Positions 32,790-43,613 of a stretch of DNA of 64,000 nucleotides are shown in pieces. The stretch's first letter is position 1. Every line of letters begins with the position of its first letter. The notes under the pieces were generated by a model. It was not told the DNA's origin, ran no database searches, and saw only the letters and a list, made by a program, of their open reading frames with translations. Position numbers and translations under genes: made by a program. This DNA is from Coccinella septempunctata (lineage: Eukaryota > Arthropoda > Insecta > Coleoptera > Coccinellidae), in assembly GCF_907165205.1 (NCBI RefSeq), contig NC_058196.1, positions 2,026,501 to 2,090,500 on the forward strand. The letters run 5' to 3'.

Positions 32790-34127
32790 ATGCCAGTGAC
32801 CACAAGACTACAGAACGTGATGGAGACTCAAGCGGTAATGGACTTTTTGAGTAAGATGAACGAAAGAATGGAAGAAAATTCTCGAAAATTAAATGAACAA
32901 ATGGTCGAAATGGAAGAAAATTCTCGAAAATTGAATGAGAAAATGGACGAGAACTCTTGTAAAATGAATGACAAAATGGACGAGAACTCTTGTAAAATGA
33001 ATGAGAAAATGGACGAGAACTCTTGTAAGTTGAATGAACAAATGGAAGAAAATTCTCGAAAATTGAATGAGAAAATGGATCAGATTAAGGAAAATTGTAA
33101 TGATGTGATGAGTCAACTTACAGATAAATTGGATAAGAAACTGGAAACCATAAATGAAAAATTTGAAAAAGTAGACGAGAAGTTTGATATAGTGAACGAA
33201 AAATTTTACGAAGTTTATGAAAGAGTTCATGAAAAGTTTGACAAAATTTATGAAAGAGTTGACGAAAAGTTTGACAAAGTTTATGACGACGTTAATGGAA
33301 AATTGGAAGAAATGGCAGGAATAATTGAACATCATTCCAAATTGATAGATTCCTTGAAAAGAATGTCAAACAGAACAGATATCCTGGCTTCAACACCCTA
33401 CAGCACAGCGAAAGCGGAAAATGACGGCGAAGGTAGTAGAATGAAGATCAAGCCTCCAACTTTTGATGGAAAAATACCCTGGTCAACTTACCAAAAACAG
33501 TTTGAAGCTGCTGCGCTGGCAAACAATTGGAACGATAACGAAAAAGCCACGGCATTAATAATAGCTCTACGAGGAGAGGCACTCAACATTCTGCAAACGA
33601 TTCCGGAGAGCCAACAAGCCTGTTACGAAGTTCTTACATCGAAACTTCAGATGAGATATGGTGATGCTCATCTACAACAAGTATACCATGCACAAATAAA
33701 GAATCGAGTGCAGAAAACAGGGGAAAATCTCCAAGAGTTTGAAGCTGATGTGGCGAGATTAGTCAGGCTGGCTTATCCATCTGCTCCAGATAGCTTCCTG
33801 GAACAGCTATCAATCCAGACATTCGTGGACGGGATAAAGGATAGCGAAATACAACAATCCCTGAGACTAGCACGCCCTAGAACCATAGATGATGCCTTAG
33901 CCCAGGCTTTGGAAATAGAAGCAGCGAAGCAAGCGTCGCATAGAGGACACCTTCGTGTAAGACAAGTCCAAGAAACAGACCGATCTATTGAGGACATTGT
34001 CAGAGAAGAAATCCGCAGAATATCACAAACTAGGAAAAAGGATACTGTGTGCTGGAACTGCAACAAAAGTGGGCATTTCAAGCGAAACTGTCCAGAATTG
34101 GAAAAAGAGTCGCAGCAGGGAAACTAA
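32790..34127 (+). CDS. gag: Gypsy B Gag, 445 aa
   Basis: The ATG at 32790 is the first in frame. Residues about 25-105 are a run of near-identical 11-residue units (MDENSCKMNEK and relatives), a hendecad coiled coil, extended by degenerate units (VDEKFDKVYDDV). A capsid domain follows (IKPPTFDGKIPWSTYQKQF, RGEALNILQTIP, SIQTFVDGIKD). One zinc knuckle, CWNCNKSGHFKRNC, lies near the end (about 34051-34092). The stop at 34125-34127 directly follows a slippery heptamer. The frame is intact. Gag forms the particle and packages RNA; the long coiled coil may drive assembly. Confidence 0.93.
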   Translation: MPVTTRLQNVMETQAVMDFLSKMNERMEENSRKLNEQMVEMEENSRKLNEKMDENSCKMNDKMDENSCKMNEKMDENSCKLNEQMEENSRKLNEKMDQIKENCNDVMSQLTDKLDKKLETINEKFEKVDEKFDIVNEKFYEVYERVHEKFDKIYERVDEKFDKVYDDVNGKLEEMAGIIEHHSKLIDSLKRMSNRTDILASTPYSTAKAENDGEGSRMKIKPPTFDGKIPWSTYQKQFEAAALANNWNDNEKATALIIALRGEALNILQTIPESQQACYEVLTSKLQMRYGDAHLQQVYHAQIKNRVQKTGENLQEFEADVARLVRLAYPSAPDSFLEQLSIQTFVDGIKDSEIQQSLRLARPRTIDDALAQALEIEAAKQASHRGHLRVRQVQETDRSIEDIVREEIRRISQTRKKDTVCWNCNKSGHFKRNCPELEKESQQGN

Positions 34128-34160
34128 AAGGGGTCGGTGATAAGGGGCATAAATCGACCC
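34118..34160 (+). promoter_or_regulatory. -1 ribosomal frameshift signal between gag and pol
   Basis: GGGAAAC at 34118-34124 is in the right phase (G GGA AAC) just before the gag stop TAA. Six bases later GGGTCG (34131-34136) can pair with CGACCC (34155-34160). The pol frame is -1 relative to gag and overlaps it by about 80 bases. Slippery heptamer, spacer and stem are all where the known mechanism needs them. Confidence 0.85.
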
Positions 34161-37100
34161 AAGCCAAAAATGCCCCCGAAGTGATGATCCGAGGAATAAT
34201 GTCTAAGGATTTATCAAGCATAGTTATCCCTGGAAAGATAAATGATCGAAATGTGAAAATACTGGTAGACACTGGCTCGACCAAAACCATTGTGCGTCCA
34301 GAAATTGCCGAAGGATTGGAGATTCGCCCAGTTAGGATCAAACTTCGAACTGCGTCTGGACAAGAAATACCGACTTATGGATCGATCGTCTCCACTATTG
34401 AATTAGGAAACACATCAGTTAACCACGAAGTTCTGGTAGCTGGAATCACGGAAGAAGTTATTCTGGGATTGGACCTTGTTAAGAAGCTTGGATGCCAATT
34501 GGATTTGAAGAGTGATGTACTTCGGCTAGGAAGTGAAGAGATTCCATTCAATGATGCGGAGGACAAGATATATCGGATTCGACTGACCGAGGACATCACG
34601 TTGCCAGGGCGAACCGAAGGCATAATGACTGGTAGATGTGACGATGTAACGAGGAGTGGCTGCGTGAGAGTAATTGAGCCCTCTGACGATATAACCTTAG
34701 CTAAAGGACTATTACTTGGGAAGACCTTGGTAAGGGTAAGAGACAGCATTCCCATCCGATTGCTAAATGTCAACATGTTTCCAGTCACCCTGAAGAAGGA
34801 TACCTTGATTGGACGTGGTGCACCTGTGTACCATATCTCGGGTGGGATAAGTACTGCAGAAGTCTCAAAATCGCAAGGAAATTCTGAAGAACTGGTGTCC
34901 CTCCTCACTTCAAAATGTCAAGAGCTCGACCGATACCAACTACTCGAAGTGAGAAAATTGGTTCAAACGTTCTCCGACGTTTTTGCTACGGACGGAAAAG
35001 CAGGGAAGACTGATGTTGTGCAGCATAAAATCAATACTGCTGATGCACAACCTATCCGACAGCATCCTAGACGTCTTCCTCTGCCAAAAAGAGAAGAAGC
35101 TGAAAGGATTATTGAAGACATGGCGAGAGAAGGTGTAATCGAACCGTCCGATAGCCCCTGGACATCGCCCGTTGTATTAGTGAAGAAGAAGGATGGAACC
35201 ACTAGATTCTGCGTAGACTACAGGCAGCTCAATCAGGCCACGAAAAAGGACAGCTATCCCTTACCGAGAATTAACGATTTCCTGGACACACTCTCGGGAT
35301 CACGTTGGTTTTCTACCTTGGATCTGAAGAGTGGATATTGGCAGGTTGGCTTGGATCCAAAAGACAAAGAAAAGACTGCCTTCAGAATTGGAACGGGTCT
35401 GTGGCAGTTTAAAGTTATGCCTTTCGGTCTATGCAATGCTCCTGCCACATTTGAACGTCTGATGGAGACAATATTGAGAGGGCTCTCCTGGAAAACTTGT
35501 CTGGTGTATCTTGATGATGTGATAGTAGTGGGAAAATCATTCCAAGATCACCTACACAACCTATCCGAAGTTTTCCAGCGACTTCGTGATGCCAACCTAA
35601 AGCTAAGTCCTAAAAAGTGTAATCTGTTTCGAACAGAAGTGAAATATTTAGGACACGTAGTTTCACGGGGAGGTGTGAAAGTTGATCCGGATAAGATCAA
35701 GGCAGTGCAGGAATGGCCTATACCGAAAGACAAGAGTGAGTTGCGGAGTTTCTTAGGCCCTTGCACTTATAGAAGATTTGTATCTGGTTTTGCCAACGTT
35801 GCCAAGCCGCTGACGAAATTGACGGAAGATGGACAGGAGTACATATGGTCCGATGATTGCACTGAAGCCTTCGAACGATTGAAAAAGGCTCTGGTCACAG
35901 CTCCAGTTCTGAGTTACGCAAGGGCTGAAGGTAAATTTGTGCTCGACACCGACGCCAGTAATACAGCCATTGGCGGCGTTCTATCGCAAGTCCAGGATGG
36001 ACAGGAAACAGTCGGGTACTTCAGCAAGGTATTGTCCAAACCAGAACGGAATTATTGCGTGACCAGGAAAGAACTTTTAGCAGTCATCAAGTCCGTAGAA
36101 CATTTCTACAAATATTCTTACTAAGAACGGACCATGCTGCTTTGAAATGGCTCCTGAGTTTTAAGAACCCGGAAGGACAAGTGGCTAGATGGATTGAGAG
36201 GCTGCAAGAGTATGACTTTGACACTGAACACAGAGCGGGGACTAGCCATCGCAATGCAGACGCGTTATCAAGAAGACCTTGTCCCGAGAACTGCAGCCAT
36301 TGTTCGCGTCTGGAAGAAAAGATCGATTTAAGGCGGACCACCGTGATCGAAGACGACTGGTTACCTGAAGAAATTCAAAGAGCACAAGAGGAAGATAACG
36401 ACTTGAAAATAATCCTGAGTTGGAAAAAGAGCGGTAGACGACCTACTTGGGAAGAAGTATCCAGACTGAGCCAGAATGTAAAGTCGTATTGGGCACAATG
36501 GGAAACGTTGAAGATTGATGGAGGTCTTCTGAAACGTTGTTGGGAAAATGAAGATGGAACTGAGCAGAGACTTCAGTTGATTGTGCCGAAAAGCCGTGTG
36601 ACAGACATTCTGACCAGACTACATAATGGAACTTCAGGTGGACATTTCGGGATAACTAAGACGTTGGAAAAAGTCAGGCAGCGATTTTATTGGCTAAATT
36701 GTAAGAGGGACGTTAAAGATTGGTGTAGAAGATGCAAGGTTTGCGCTGCTGCTAACGGACCTTATGGTAAAGGAAAAGCACCAATGAAACAATATAACGT
36801 CGGATCTCCCATGGAACGAGTAGCTATCGACATCGCTGGCCCCTTTCCCGAAACGGACCATGGAAACAAGTACATTTTGGTAGCGATGGACTATTTCACG
36901 AAATGGGTGGAAGCCTACGGTATTCCTAATCAAGAGGCAACTACGGTAGCTGATAAATTGGTCAGAGAATTCTTCTGCAGATTTGGAATACCTCTGGAGC
37001 TGCATTGTGATCAAGGGCGAAATTTTGAATCGAAGTTATTCCATGAAGTATGCAGCAAATTGGGGATTCACAAAACAAGGACTACACCTCTTCATCCACA

Positions 37101-37505
37101 ATCAGACGGCATGGTCGAACGAATGAATCGGACCATGGGAAAACATTTAGCCAAAGTAGTTTCTGATCACCAGCGGGATTGGGATGAATATTTACATCTA
37201 TTCACCATGGCGTATAGATCATCGGTTCAAGAATCTACCAAGGAAACTCCATCCAGTATAATGTTCGGCCGAGAAATAAGGCTGCCTTGCGACTTAGAGT
37301 TTGGATGTAAGCCTGGAGAAGACGTAGCTGGGGAGGACTACGTTAGTAAATTAAGGAACAAGCTGGATTACATTCATGACAAGGTACGCAATCAAATGCA
37401 GCAAGCAAGTGACCGAATGAAAATGCGCTACGACATCAAGGCTATTGAAGGTGGATTCACCACTGGAGATCTGGTGTGGCTACATAATCCACAAAGGAGG
37501 AAAGG
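34119..37505 (+). pseudogene. pol: Gypsy B Pol part 1: protease, RT, RNase H, integrase
   Basis: Entered by -1 frameshift. Protease has ILVDTGSTKTIVRPEI. RT has FCVDYRQLNQATKKDSYPLP, FSTLDLKSGYWQV and YLDD at 35507-35518. RNase H starts at FVLDTDASNTAIGGVLSQ. A small deletion or frameshift near 36115-36124 stops the first frame in HFYKYSY, and the second frame resumes with LLRTDHAALKWLLSF. Integrase has an HHCC part (HFGITKTLEKVRQRFYW … CRRCKVC), Asp in AIDIAGPFPE, Asp in LHCDQGRNFES and Glu in DGMVERMNRTMG. A solo LTR cuts the C-terminal part at 37505; coding goes on at 38897. Confidence 0.92.
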
Positions 37506-38896
37506 TGTAATGAACCCCAGTTTTCTGAGGAAAATTGGAGTTCATCTTAGTGAATTTTTTCGTTTTAAATTTCCGTCTTTGAAAATATTTTAATTCTCGA
37601 ATATTCCGTACGTTCATTCCGACAGGCAGAGTAAATGTAAAAAAACCGCTTATCTGTATTTCACGTTGTTTTTCTTACATGCCGCTGAAGATTTCGACGT
37701 TTTTCATCTGTTGATATGCGATAAACCGGAGCTGACGACGTTTTTCAGTCTTGTCGCATTCTGGAATTTTCAGATTTTACCGTGAGAGGGGATATGCCTA
37801 TAAAAGCAAATTTTCCCCCGCGACGGTCACTTTTCGACTGTTACTTCAGTTCGTCGGCTGACTTTTGAATTTTACTTCGGTGCTTTCCTTTCGCTTGAGT
37901 ATTATTTCGCTTTCTAACGTGGTTTCTAACTTCTAGTATAGATTCAGTTGATTTTCCGTGGTACTTTCGCCGTTGAGGATAATCATTTTGTGTTGTTTGC
38001 ATCAGTGCTTAGAATTAATTTTTTTTAGTTTTTCTTTTTTTTTAAATCCTTTGAGTTTCGAGTGCTTGAAGCAAAGGAGGTGGGTCCCCGTCTGTACCGT
38101 TCAGTTTCTTTGTTGGACCTACGCCGTTGCTTCTTTAACTTTGACACTGCTGTGCTGTGTCGTTTCCTGTTGTGTTTTATCGTTCTTTACCCTGTTTCGC
38201 GAGTCTGACTTTTCCCTTCGCTATCAGTCATGGCGTGTTAACCCTTGGGGTACTGAAGGGAAAGTTCCGTCAACCCCCCTGTCCGCGTCATAAGTGTTAA
38301 ATCCGAAATCTCTTCTTTTCTGTCAGTCATGGCGTGTTAACCCTTGGGGCAGAGAATAAGAGATGCCGCAAGTAGTCAGTGAAATCCCGTAGTTGCGCTA
38401 AAAACAGACATTTTCTTCGCTGTCAATCATGGTGTGCTATAACCCTTGGGGCAGCGAATAAAAGTCTCGAACAGATCCGCCCTTATTGTGTTTCATTCCC
38501 GGAGAAATACAACTACACACCGATACCGTATAGCAAGTCCTTAGCATTCGTCAGTTCTGGTTGGCGCATTTTTATTGAACCGTTAATTTTTCACTACACC
38601 CGGTATAAATTTCATAAAGTGCTCGTGACCGGATAAGATTTCCCGAATGTATTTTCACTGATAGAATCACTCATATTTTATATCACACATATCTCCCTTT
38701 GACATGTGATTAGTTTCCGAAGTTGTGAATAAACATTTACATAGTTCGATTTTGACTTCTTCGTTGTCGCTACTACCCTAGACAACACCGAGCTCTGTCT
38801 CTGGCTAGCAGCTACCCTGGTAGGTTTGCTATTCTTCCTATTGAAAAGAATAGCTGGCGCTCGAGATTAAGGCTTCTCCGAGAAACGCACGTTACA
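37506..38896 (+). repeat. Solo LTR of gypsy family A inserted in gypsy B pol
   Basis: It is a copy of the LTR at 4156-5542, about 1.39 kb. AAGG before it (37502-37505) and AAGG overlapping its last A (38896-38899) fit a 4-bp duplication if the LTR ends …GTTAC, or a 3-bp one if it ends …TTACA. The integrase reading frame continues exactly on the far side. It carries the same three hairpins (38208-38265, 38308-38364, 38408-38465). Internal sequence was lost by LTR-LTR recombination. Confidence 0.93.
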
Positions 38897-39177
38897 AGGT
38901 TTTTCACCAAAGCTGCAGAGACAGTGGGAGGGACCGTATGAAATAATCAAGAGGATAAACGATGTAGTTTACCGGATAAGGAAGATCCCCAGAGGAAAAC
39001 CAAAGGTTGTCCATTTCAACCGATTAGCCCCGTACGCGCAGGACAAAGAAGAAGTACGTCTTGTGGAAGCCCCGATGCAAGGTAGCAGCGATTACCAGAA
39101 GTTTATGGAGTGTTATGGTGAGACACGCGTTGCACGGTTCGGCGTTACACAGGAAGTACATCAAGATCTCTTTACCG
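38897..39177 (+). pseudogene. pol: Gypsy B Pol part 2: integrase C-terminus and start of the macrodomain
   Basis: The frame resumes with the GPY/F-type module (KLQRQWEGPYEIIKRIN, VVYRIRKIPRGKPKVVHF) and the usual gypsy ending NRLAPY. It does not stop. It runs on through about 40 linker residues into TRVARFGVTQEVHQDLF, the first strand region of a macrodomain. An inverted BEL pair interrupts it at 39177; the frame continues in phase at 43988. Confidence 0.88.
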
Positions 39178-39551
39178 TGTTCGAAATTCGAACATTATTC
39201 TAAAAAATAATCAAGTTCAATAATATGGAGAATTCCACTTATTCACAAAACTGGGTCACGCCGAGCGAGCCGTCGATCTACCGAAATCTGCTGACTGGCT
39301 AGAAACAATTGATGCAACCGGGGACTCCGTCAGTGCAGTAATACCAAATATGGCAATGTTATTGTTATCGTCATTGTTCGATTTAGTATATAAGCTTAGA
39401 TTGTAATTAATAAAATCATCATTCATCTTCAGTTTGATCAATATACCTCTTGGGCAACTGTGGAGTTAAGACATTCCCTTGAACGTTCTGAGTCTGGTCG
39501 TTCAGTTGCCCTAAACTTCAAGCAAGTGTTGTTTCAACCAAAGAAACAACA
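39178..39551 (+). repeat. BEL-2 forward copy, 5' LTR
   Basis: 374 bp, TGTTCG … AACAACA. Its first 17 bases are a palindrome, TGTTCGAA-A-TTCGAACA. A tRNA-Tyr-type primer site of 18 bases follows at 39557-39574 after five T. Confidence 0.93.
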
Positions 39552-39617
39552 TTTTTTGGTCCTTCGAGCCGGATCGAGAGAAAGGATTTACGACCCTAAT
39601 CTCGATCAAAACATCAA

Positions 39618-40600
39618 CGCCTGTGGGGAAGTCTTCCAGAGCCAAATCCAGCGCCAGCAGAAGCCCTCCAGAGCCAGCACCAGCATCCGTGAAGAAGCCA
39701 TCCAGCGCCAAATCCGAGCCCGTGAACAAGCCTTCCGGATCAAAAATTCAAAGAAGCCAGGGAACACACCGAGTCCACTGGAAAAAATCAGAGCTAAGGA
39801 TTTACAACCCTTATCTCAATTAAATCAACAACGCCTGTGGGGAAGCCTTCCAGAGCCAAATCCAGCGCCAGCAGAAGCCTTCCAGAGCCAACACCCGCAT
39901 CCGCGAAGAAGCCTTCCAGCGCCAACTACGAGCCCGTGAACAAGCCTTCCGGATCAAAAATTCAAAAAAGCCAGGGAACACACCGAGTCCACTGGAAAAA
40001 ATAAGAGCTAAGGATTTACGACCCTTATCTCAATTAAATCATCAACGCCTGTGGGGAAGCCTTCCAGAGCCAAATCCAGCGCCAGCAGAAGCCCTCCAGA
40101 GCCAACAACAGCATCCGTGAAGAAGCCATCCAGCGCCAAATCCGAGCCCGTGAACAAGCCTTCCGGATCAAAAATTCAAAAAAGCCAGGGAACACACCGA
40201 GTCCACTGGAAAAAATAAGAGAAAAGGATTTACGCCCCTAATCTCAATTAAATCATCAACGCCTGTGGGGAAGCCTTCCAGAGCCAAATCCAGCGCCAGC
40301 AGAAGCCCTCCAGAGCCAACAACAGCATCCGTGAAGAAGCCATCCAGCGCCAAATCCGAGCCCGTGAACAAGCCTTCCGGATCAAAAATTCAAAGAAGCC
40401 AGGGAACACACCGAGTCCACTGGAAAAAATCAGAGCTAAGGATTTACGACCCTAATCTCAATTAAATAATCAACGCCTGTGGGGAAGCCTTCCAGAGCCA
40501 AATCCAGCGCCAGCAGAAGCCCTCCAGAGCCAACACCCGCATCCGCGAAGAAGCCTTCCAGCGCCAACTACGAGCCCGTGAACTAGCCTTCCGAAAAATC
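39618..40600 (+). repeat. BEL-2 forward leader, 214-bp tandem repeats
   Basis: The word cgcctgtggggaag recurs at 39618, 39832, 40046, 40260 and 40474, exactly 214 bases apart. Each unit holds many smaller agcc/ccagcgcca repeats. As 214 is not a multiple of three, the long frames through it are not genes. The minus-strand copy has the same units at 42901, 43115, 43329 and 43543. Confidence 0.92.
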
Positions 40601-40632
40601 AACAAAAAAAAAATCTTCAAAGCAGAGATTTC

Positions 40633-41391
40633 ATGAAACCTTCAACCAACATGGAAGAGAAATTGGAAGCAATGTACAAAGAATTCATGTGGGAATATAT
40701 CGAACTAAAACACATGACTCCAGCAAATCAGACGACCAGCACAAGATACTACATTCCGCATCAAGCAGTAATAAAAGAGGACAAAGAAACAACAAAACTG
40801 CGTGTCGTATTCGACGCGAGCCAGAAAACCAGTACCGGAATCAGTTTAAATGATATATTACACACTGGTCCCAAGCTTCAACAAGAATTAGATGTGCTGA
40901 CGCCTGGACATTTTCTCATAGGAAAATCACTACATTCAATGCCTGAACCAGAGATCAATGAAAAGAATATCACCCTACAAGATAGATGGAGGCTTATACA
41001 AAAAATGAAACAAGACTTCTGGAAGAAATGGACATCGGAATATCTCCCCAGATTGCAACAAAGGAGCAAATGGACGGATAAAAAAGAAAACATGAAAATG
41101 GGAGATATCGTACTAGTCAAACAGGACAACATTAATCCCAACTATTGGCCCTTGGGAAGAGTGACGCAGTGTCACCCAGGAAACGTCGGATTTGTGAGAG
41201 TAGCTACGATACGATGCAAAGATGGGAAAGAGATCAGAAGACCTATAACCAAAATCTGCATACTCCCGGTCGAGCGAGAAGAAAGAAGAAACGATAAGAC
41301 TAACAAAGTCGGACCTTCCTCGAAAAATAAAGAATTCCAGACGAGAGACCAACTCCGGACGTCAGCACCCATTCATGACCATGCCCAATAA
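40633..41391 (+). pseudogene. BEL-2 forward residual ORF: RT start fused to Pol C-terminus, 252 aa
   Basis: The ATG at 40633 opens MKPSTNMEEKLEAMYKEF. The next part matches the RT N-terminal region of the BEL at 14000 (LRVVFDASQKTSTGISLNDI) up to GPKLQQE. It then jumps to the DUF5641-like end of Pol (LTPGHFLIGKSL, RWRLIQKMKQDFWKKW, NYWPLGRVTQC). About 2.4 kb of pol is missing inside and all of gag and protease before it, yet the frame stays open. It cannot be an enzyme. Confidence 0.85.
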
Positions 41392-41515
41392 AGCACTCGA
41401 TCGAGGGTCACACAAGTTAGAAATAGGAAATTAGGAAATAGGACAATAGAAGTAACAGATTGCCAACACTGGAGCTCCAACATCATAGCCTGCAGCATTT
41501 CGGCCTTGGGAGTAA

Positions 41516-41894
41516 TGTTCGAAATTCGAACATTATTCTAAAAAATAATCCAGTTCAATAATATGGAAAATTCCATCTGAATTATTCACAAAACTGGGTC
41601 ACGCCGAGCGAGCCGTCGATCTACCGAATTCTGCTGACTGGCTAGAAACAATTGATGCAACCGGGGACTCCGTCAGTGCAGTGATACCAAATATGGCAAT
41701 GTTATTTCTATCGTCATTATTCAATTTAGTATATAAGCTTAGACTGTAATTAATAAAATCATCATTCATCTTCAGTTTGATCAAAATACCTCTTGGGCAA
41801 CTGTGGAGTTAAGACATTCCCTTGAACGTTCTGAGTCTGGTCGTTCAGTTGCCCTAAACTTCAAGCAAGTGTTGTTTCAACCAAAGAAACAACA
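41516..41894 (+). repeat. BEL-2 forward copy, 3' LTR
   Basis: A 379-bp LTR like that at 39178 with a few differences, ending AACAACA. Five A separate it from the inverted LTR of the second copy. Confidence 0.92.
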
Positions 41895-41899
41895 AAAAA

Positions 41900-42273
41900 T
41901 GATGTTTCTTTGGTCGAAACAACACTTGCTTGAAGTTTAGGGCAACTGAACGACCAGACTCAGAACGTTCAAGGGAATGTCTTAACTCCACAGTTGCCCA
42001 AGAGGTATATTGATCAAACTGAAGATGAATGATGATTTTATTAATTACAATCTAAGCTTATATACTAAATCGAACAATGACGATAACAATAACATTGCCA
42101 TATTTGGTATTACTGCACTGACGGAGTCCCCGGTTGCATCAATTGTTTCTAGCCAGTCAGCAGATTTCGGTAGATCGACGGCTCGCTCGGCGTGACCCAG
42201 TTTTGTGAATAAGTGGAATTCTCCATATTATTGAACTTGATTATTTTTTAGAATAATGTTCGAATTTCGAACA
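41900..42273 (-). repeat. BEL-2 reverse copy, 3' LTR
   Basis: A 374-bp inverted LTR. On the minus strand it begins TGTTCGAAATTCGAACA and ends AACATCA. It faces the forward LTR across AAAAA. Confidence 0.92.
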
Positions 42274-42397
42274 TTACTCCCAAGGCCGAAATGCTGCAGG
42301 CTATGATGTTGGAGCTCCAGTGTTGGCAATCTGTTACTTCTATTGTCCTATTTCCTAATTTCCTAATTCTAATTCGTGCGACACTCGATCGAGTGCT

Positions 42398-42745
42398 TTA
42401 TTGGGCATGGTCATGAATGGGTGCTGACGTCCGGAGTTGGTCTCTCGTCTTATCGTTTCTTCTTTCTTCTTGCTCGACCGGGAGTATGCAGATTTTGGTT
42501 ATAGGTCTTCTGATCTCTTTCCCATCTTTGCATCGTATCGTAGCTACTCTCACAAATCCGTCTATTCCTGGGTGACACTGCGTCACTCTTCCCAAGGGCC
42601 AATAGTTGGGATTAATGTTGTCCTGTTTGACTAGTACGATATCTCCTATTTTCATGTTTTCTTTTTTATCCGTCCATTTGCTCAGGTCTTGGCCAATAGT
42701 CATTTGTTCTCCCAATTTTTCTTCCATGTTGGTTGAAGGTTTCAT
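42398..42745 (-). pseudogene. BEL-2 reverse residual ORF, 115 aa
   Basis: It has the same start (MKPSTNMEEKL) and the same end (DQLRTSAPIHDHAQ) as the forward ORF. A larger deletion joins them, with SKWTDKKENMKIGDIVLVKQ in the middle. The frame is again open. No catalytic part remains. Confidence 0.85.
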
Positions 42746-42789
42746 GAAATCTCTGCTTTGAAGATTTTTTTTTTGTTGATTCTCCGGAA

Positions 42790-43589
42790 GGCTAGTTCAC
42801 TGGCTCGTAGTTGGCGCTGGAAGGCTTCTTCGCGGATGCGGGTGTTGGCTCTGGAGGGCTTCTGCTGGCGCTGGATTTGGCTCTGGAAGGCTTCCCCACA
42901 GGCGTTGATGATTTGATCGAGATAAGGGTCGTAAATCCTTAGCTCTTATTTTTTCCAGTGGACTCGGTGTGTTCCCTGGCTTTTTTGAATTTTTGATCCG
43001 GAAGGCTTGTTCACGGGCTCGGATTTGGCGCTGGATGGCTTCTTCACGGATGCTGTTGTTGGCTCTGGAGGGCTTCTGCTGGCGCTGGATTTGGCTCTGG
43101 AAGGCTTCCCCACAGGCGTTGATGATTTGATCGAGATAAGGGTCGTAAATCCTTAGCTCTTATTTTTTCCAGTGGACTCGGTGTGTTCCCTGGCTTTTTT
43201 GAATTTCTGATCCGGAAGGCTTGTTCACGGGCTCGTAGTTGGCGCTGGAAGGCTTCTTCACGGATGCTGTTGTTGGCTCTGGAGGGCTTCTGCTGGCGCT
43301 GGATTTGGCTCTGGAAGGCTTCCCCACAGGCGTTGATGATTTGATTGAGATTAGGGTCGTAAATCCTTAGCTCTTATTTTTTCCAGTGGACTCGGTGTGT
43401 TCCCTGGCTTTTTTGAATTTTTGATCCGGAAGGCTTGTTCACGGGCTCGTAGTTGGCGCTGGAAGGCTTCTTCACGGATGCTGTTGTTGGCTCTGGAGGG
43501 TTTCTGCTGGCGCTGGATTTGGCCCTGGAAGACTTCCCCACAGGCGTTGATGTTTTGATCGAGATTAGGGTCGTAAATCCTTTCTCTCG
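42790..43589 (-). repeat. BEL-2 reverse leader, 214-bp tandem repeats
   Basis: Four units spaced by 214 bases in the opposite orientation to 39618-40600, followed on the minus-strand 5' side by the primer site (43590-43607). Confidence 0.9.
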
Positions 43590-43613
43590 ATCCGGCTCGA
43601 AGGACCAAAAAAA

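Noticed and set aside
32889..33335. Long minus-strand frame of Phe/Ile-rich residues
   Set aside because: It is the antisense of the hendecad repeats in Gag; the plus-strand frame is explained by family.
39460..40465. Frames of 60-160 codons in the BEL-2 leader
   Set aside because: They follow 214-bp repeats, which are not a multiple of three, and have no recognisable domain.
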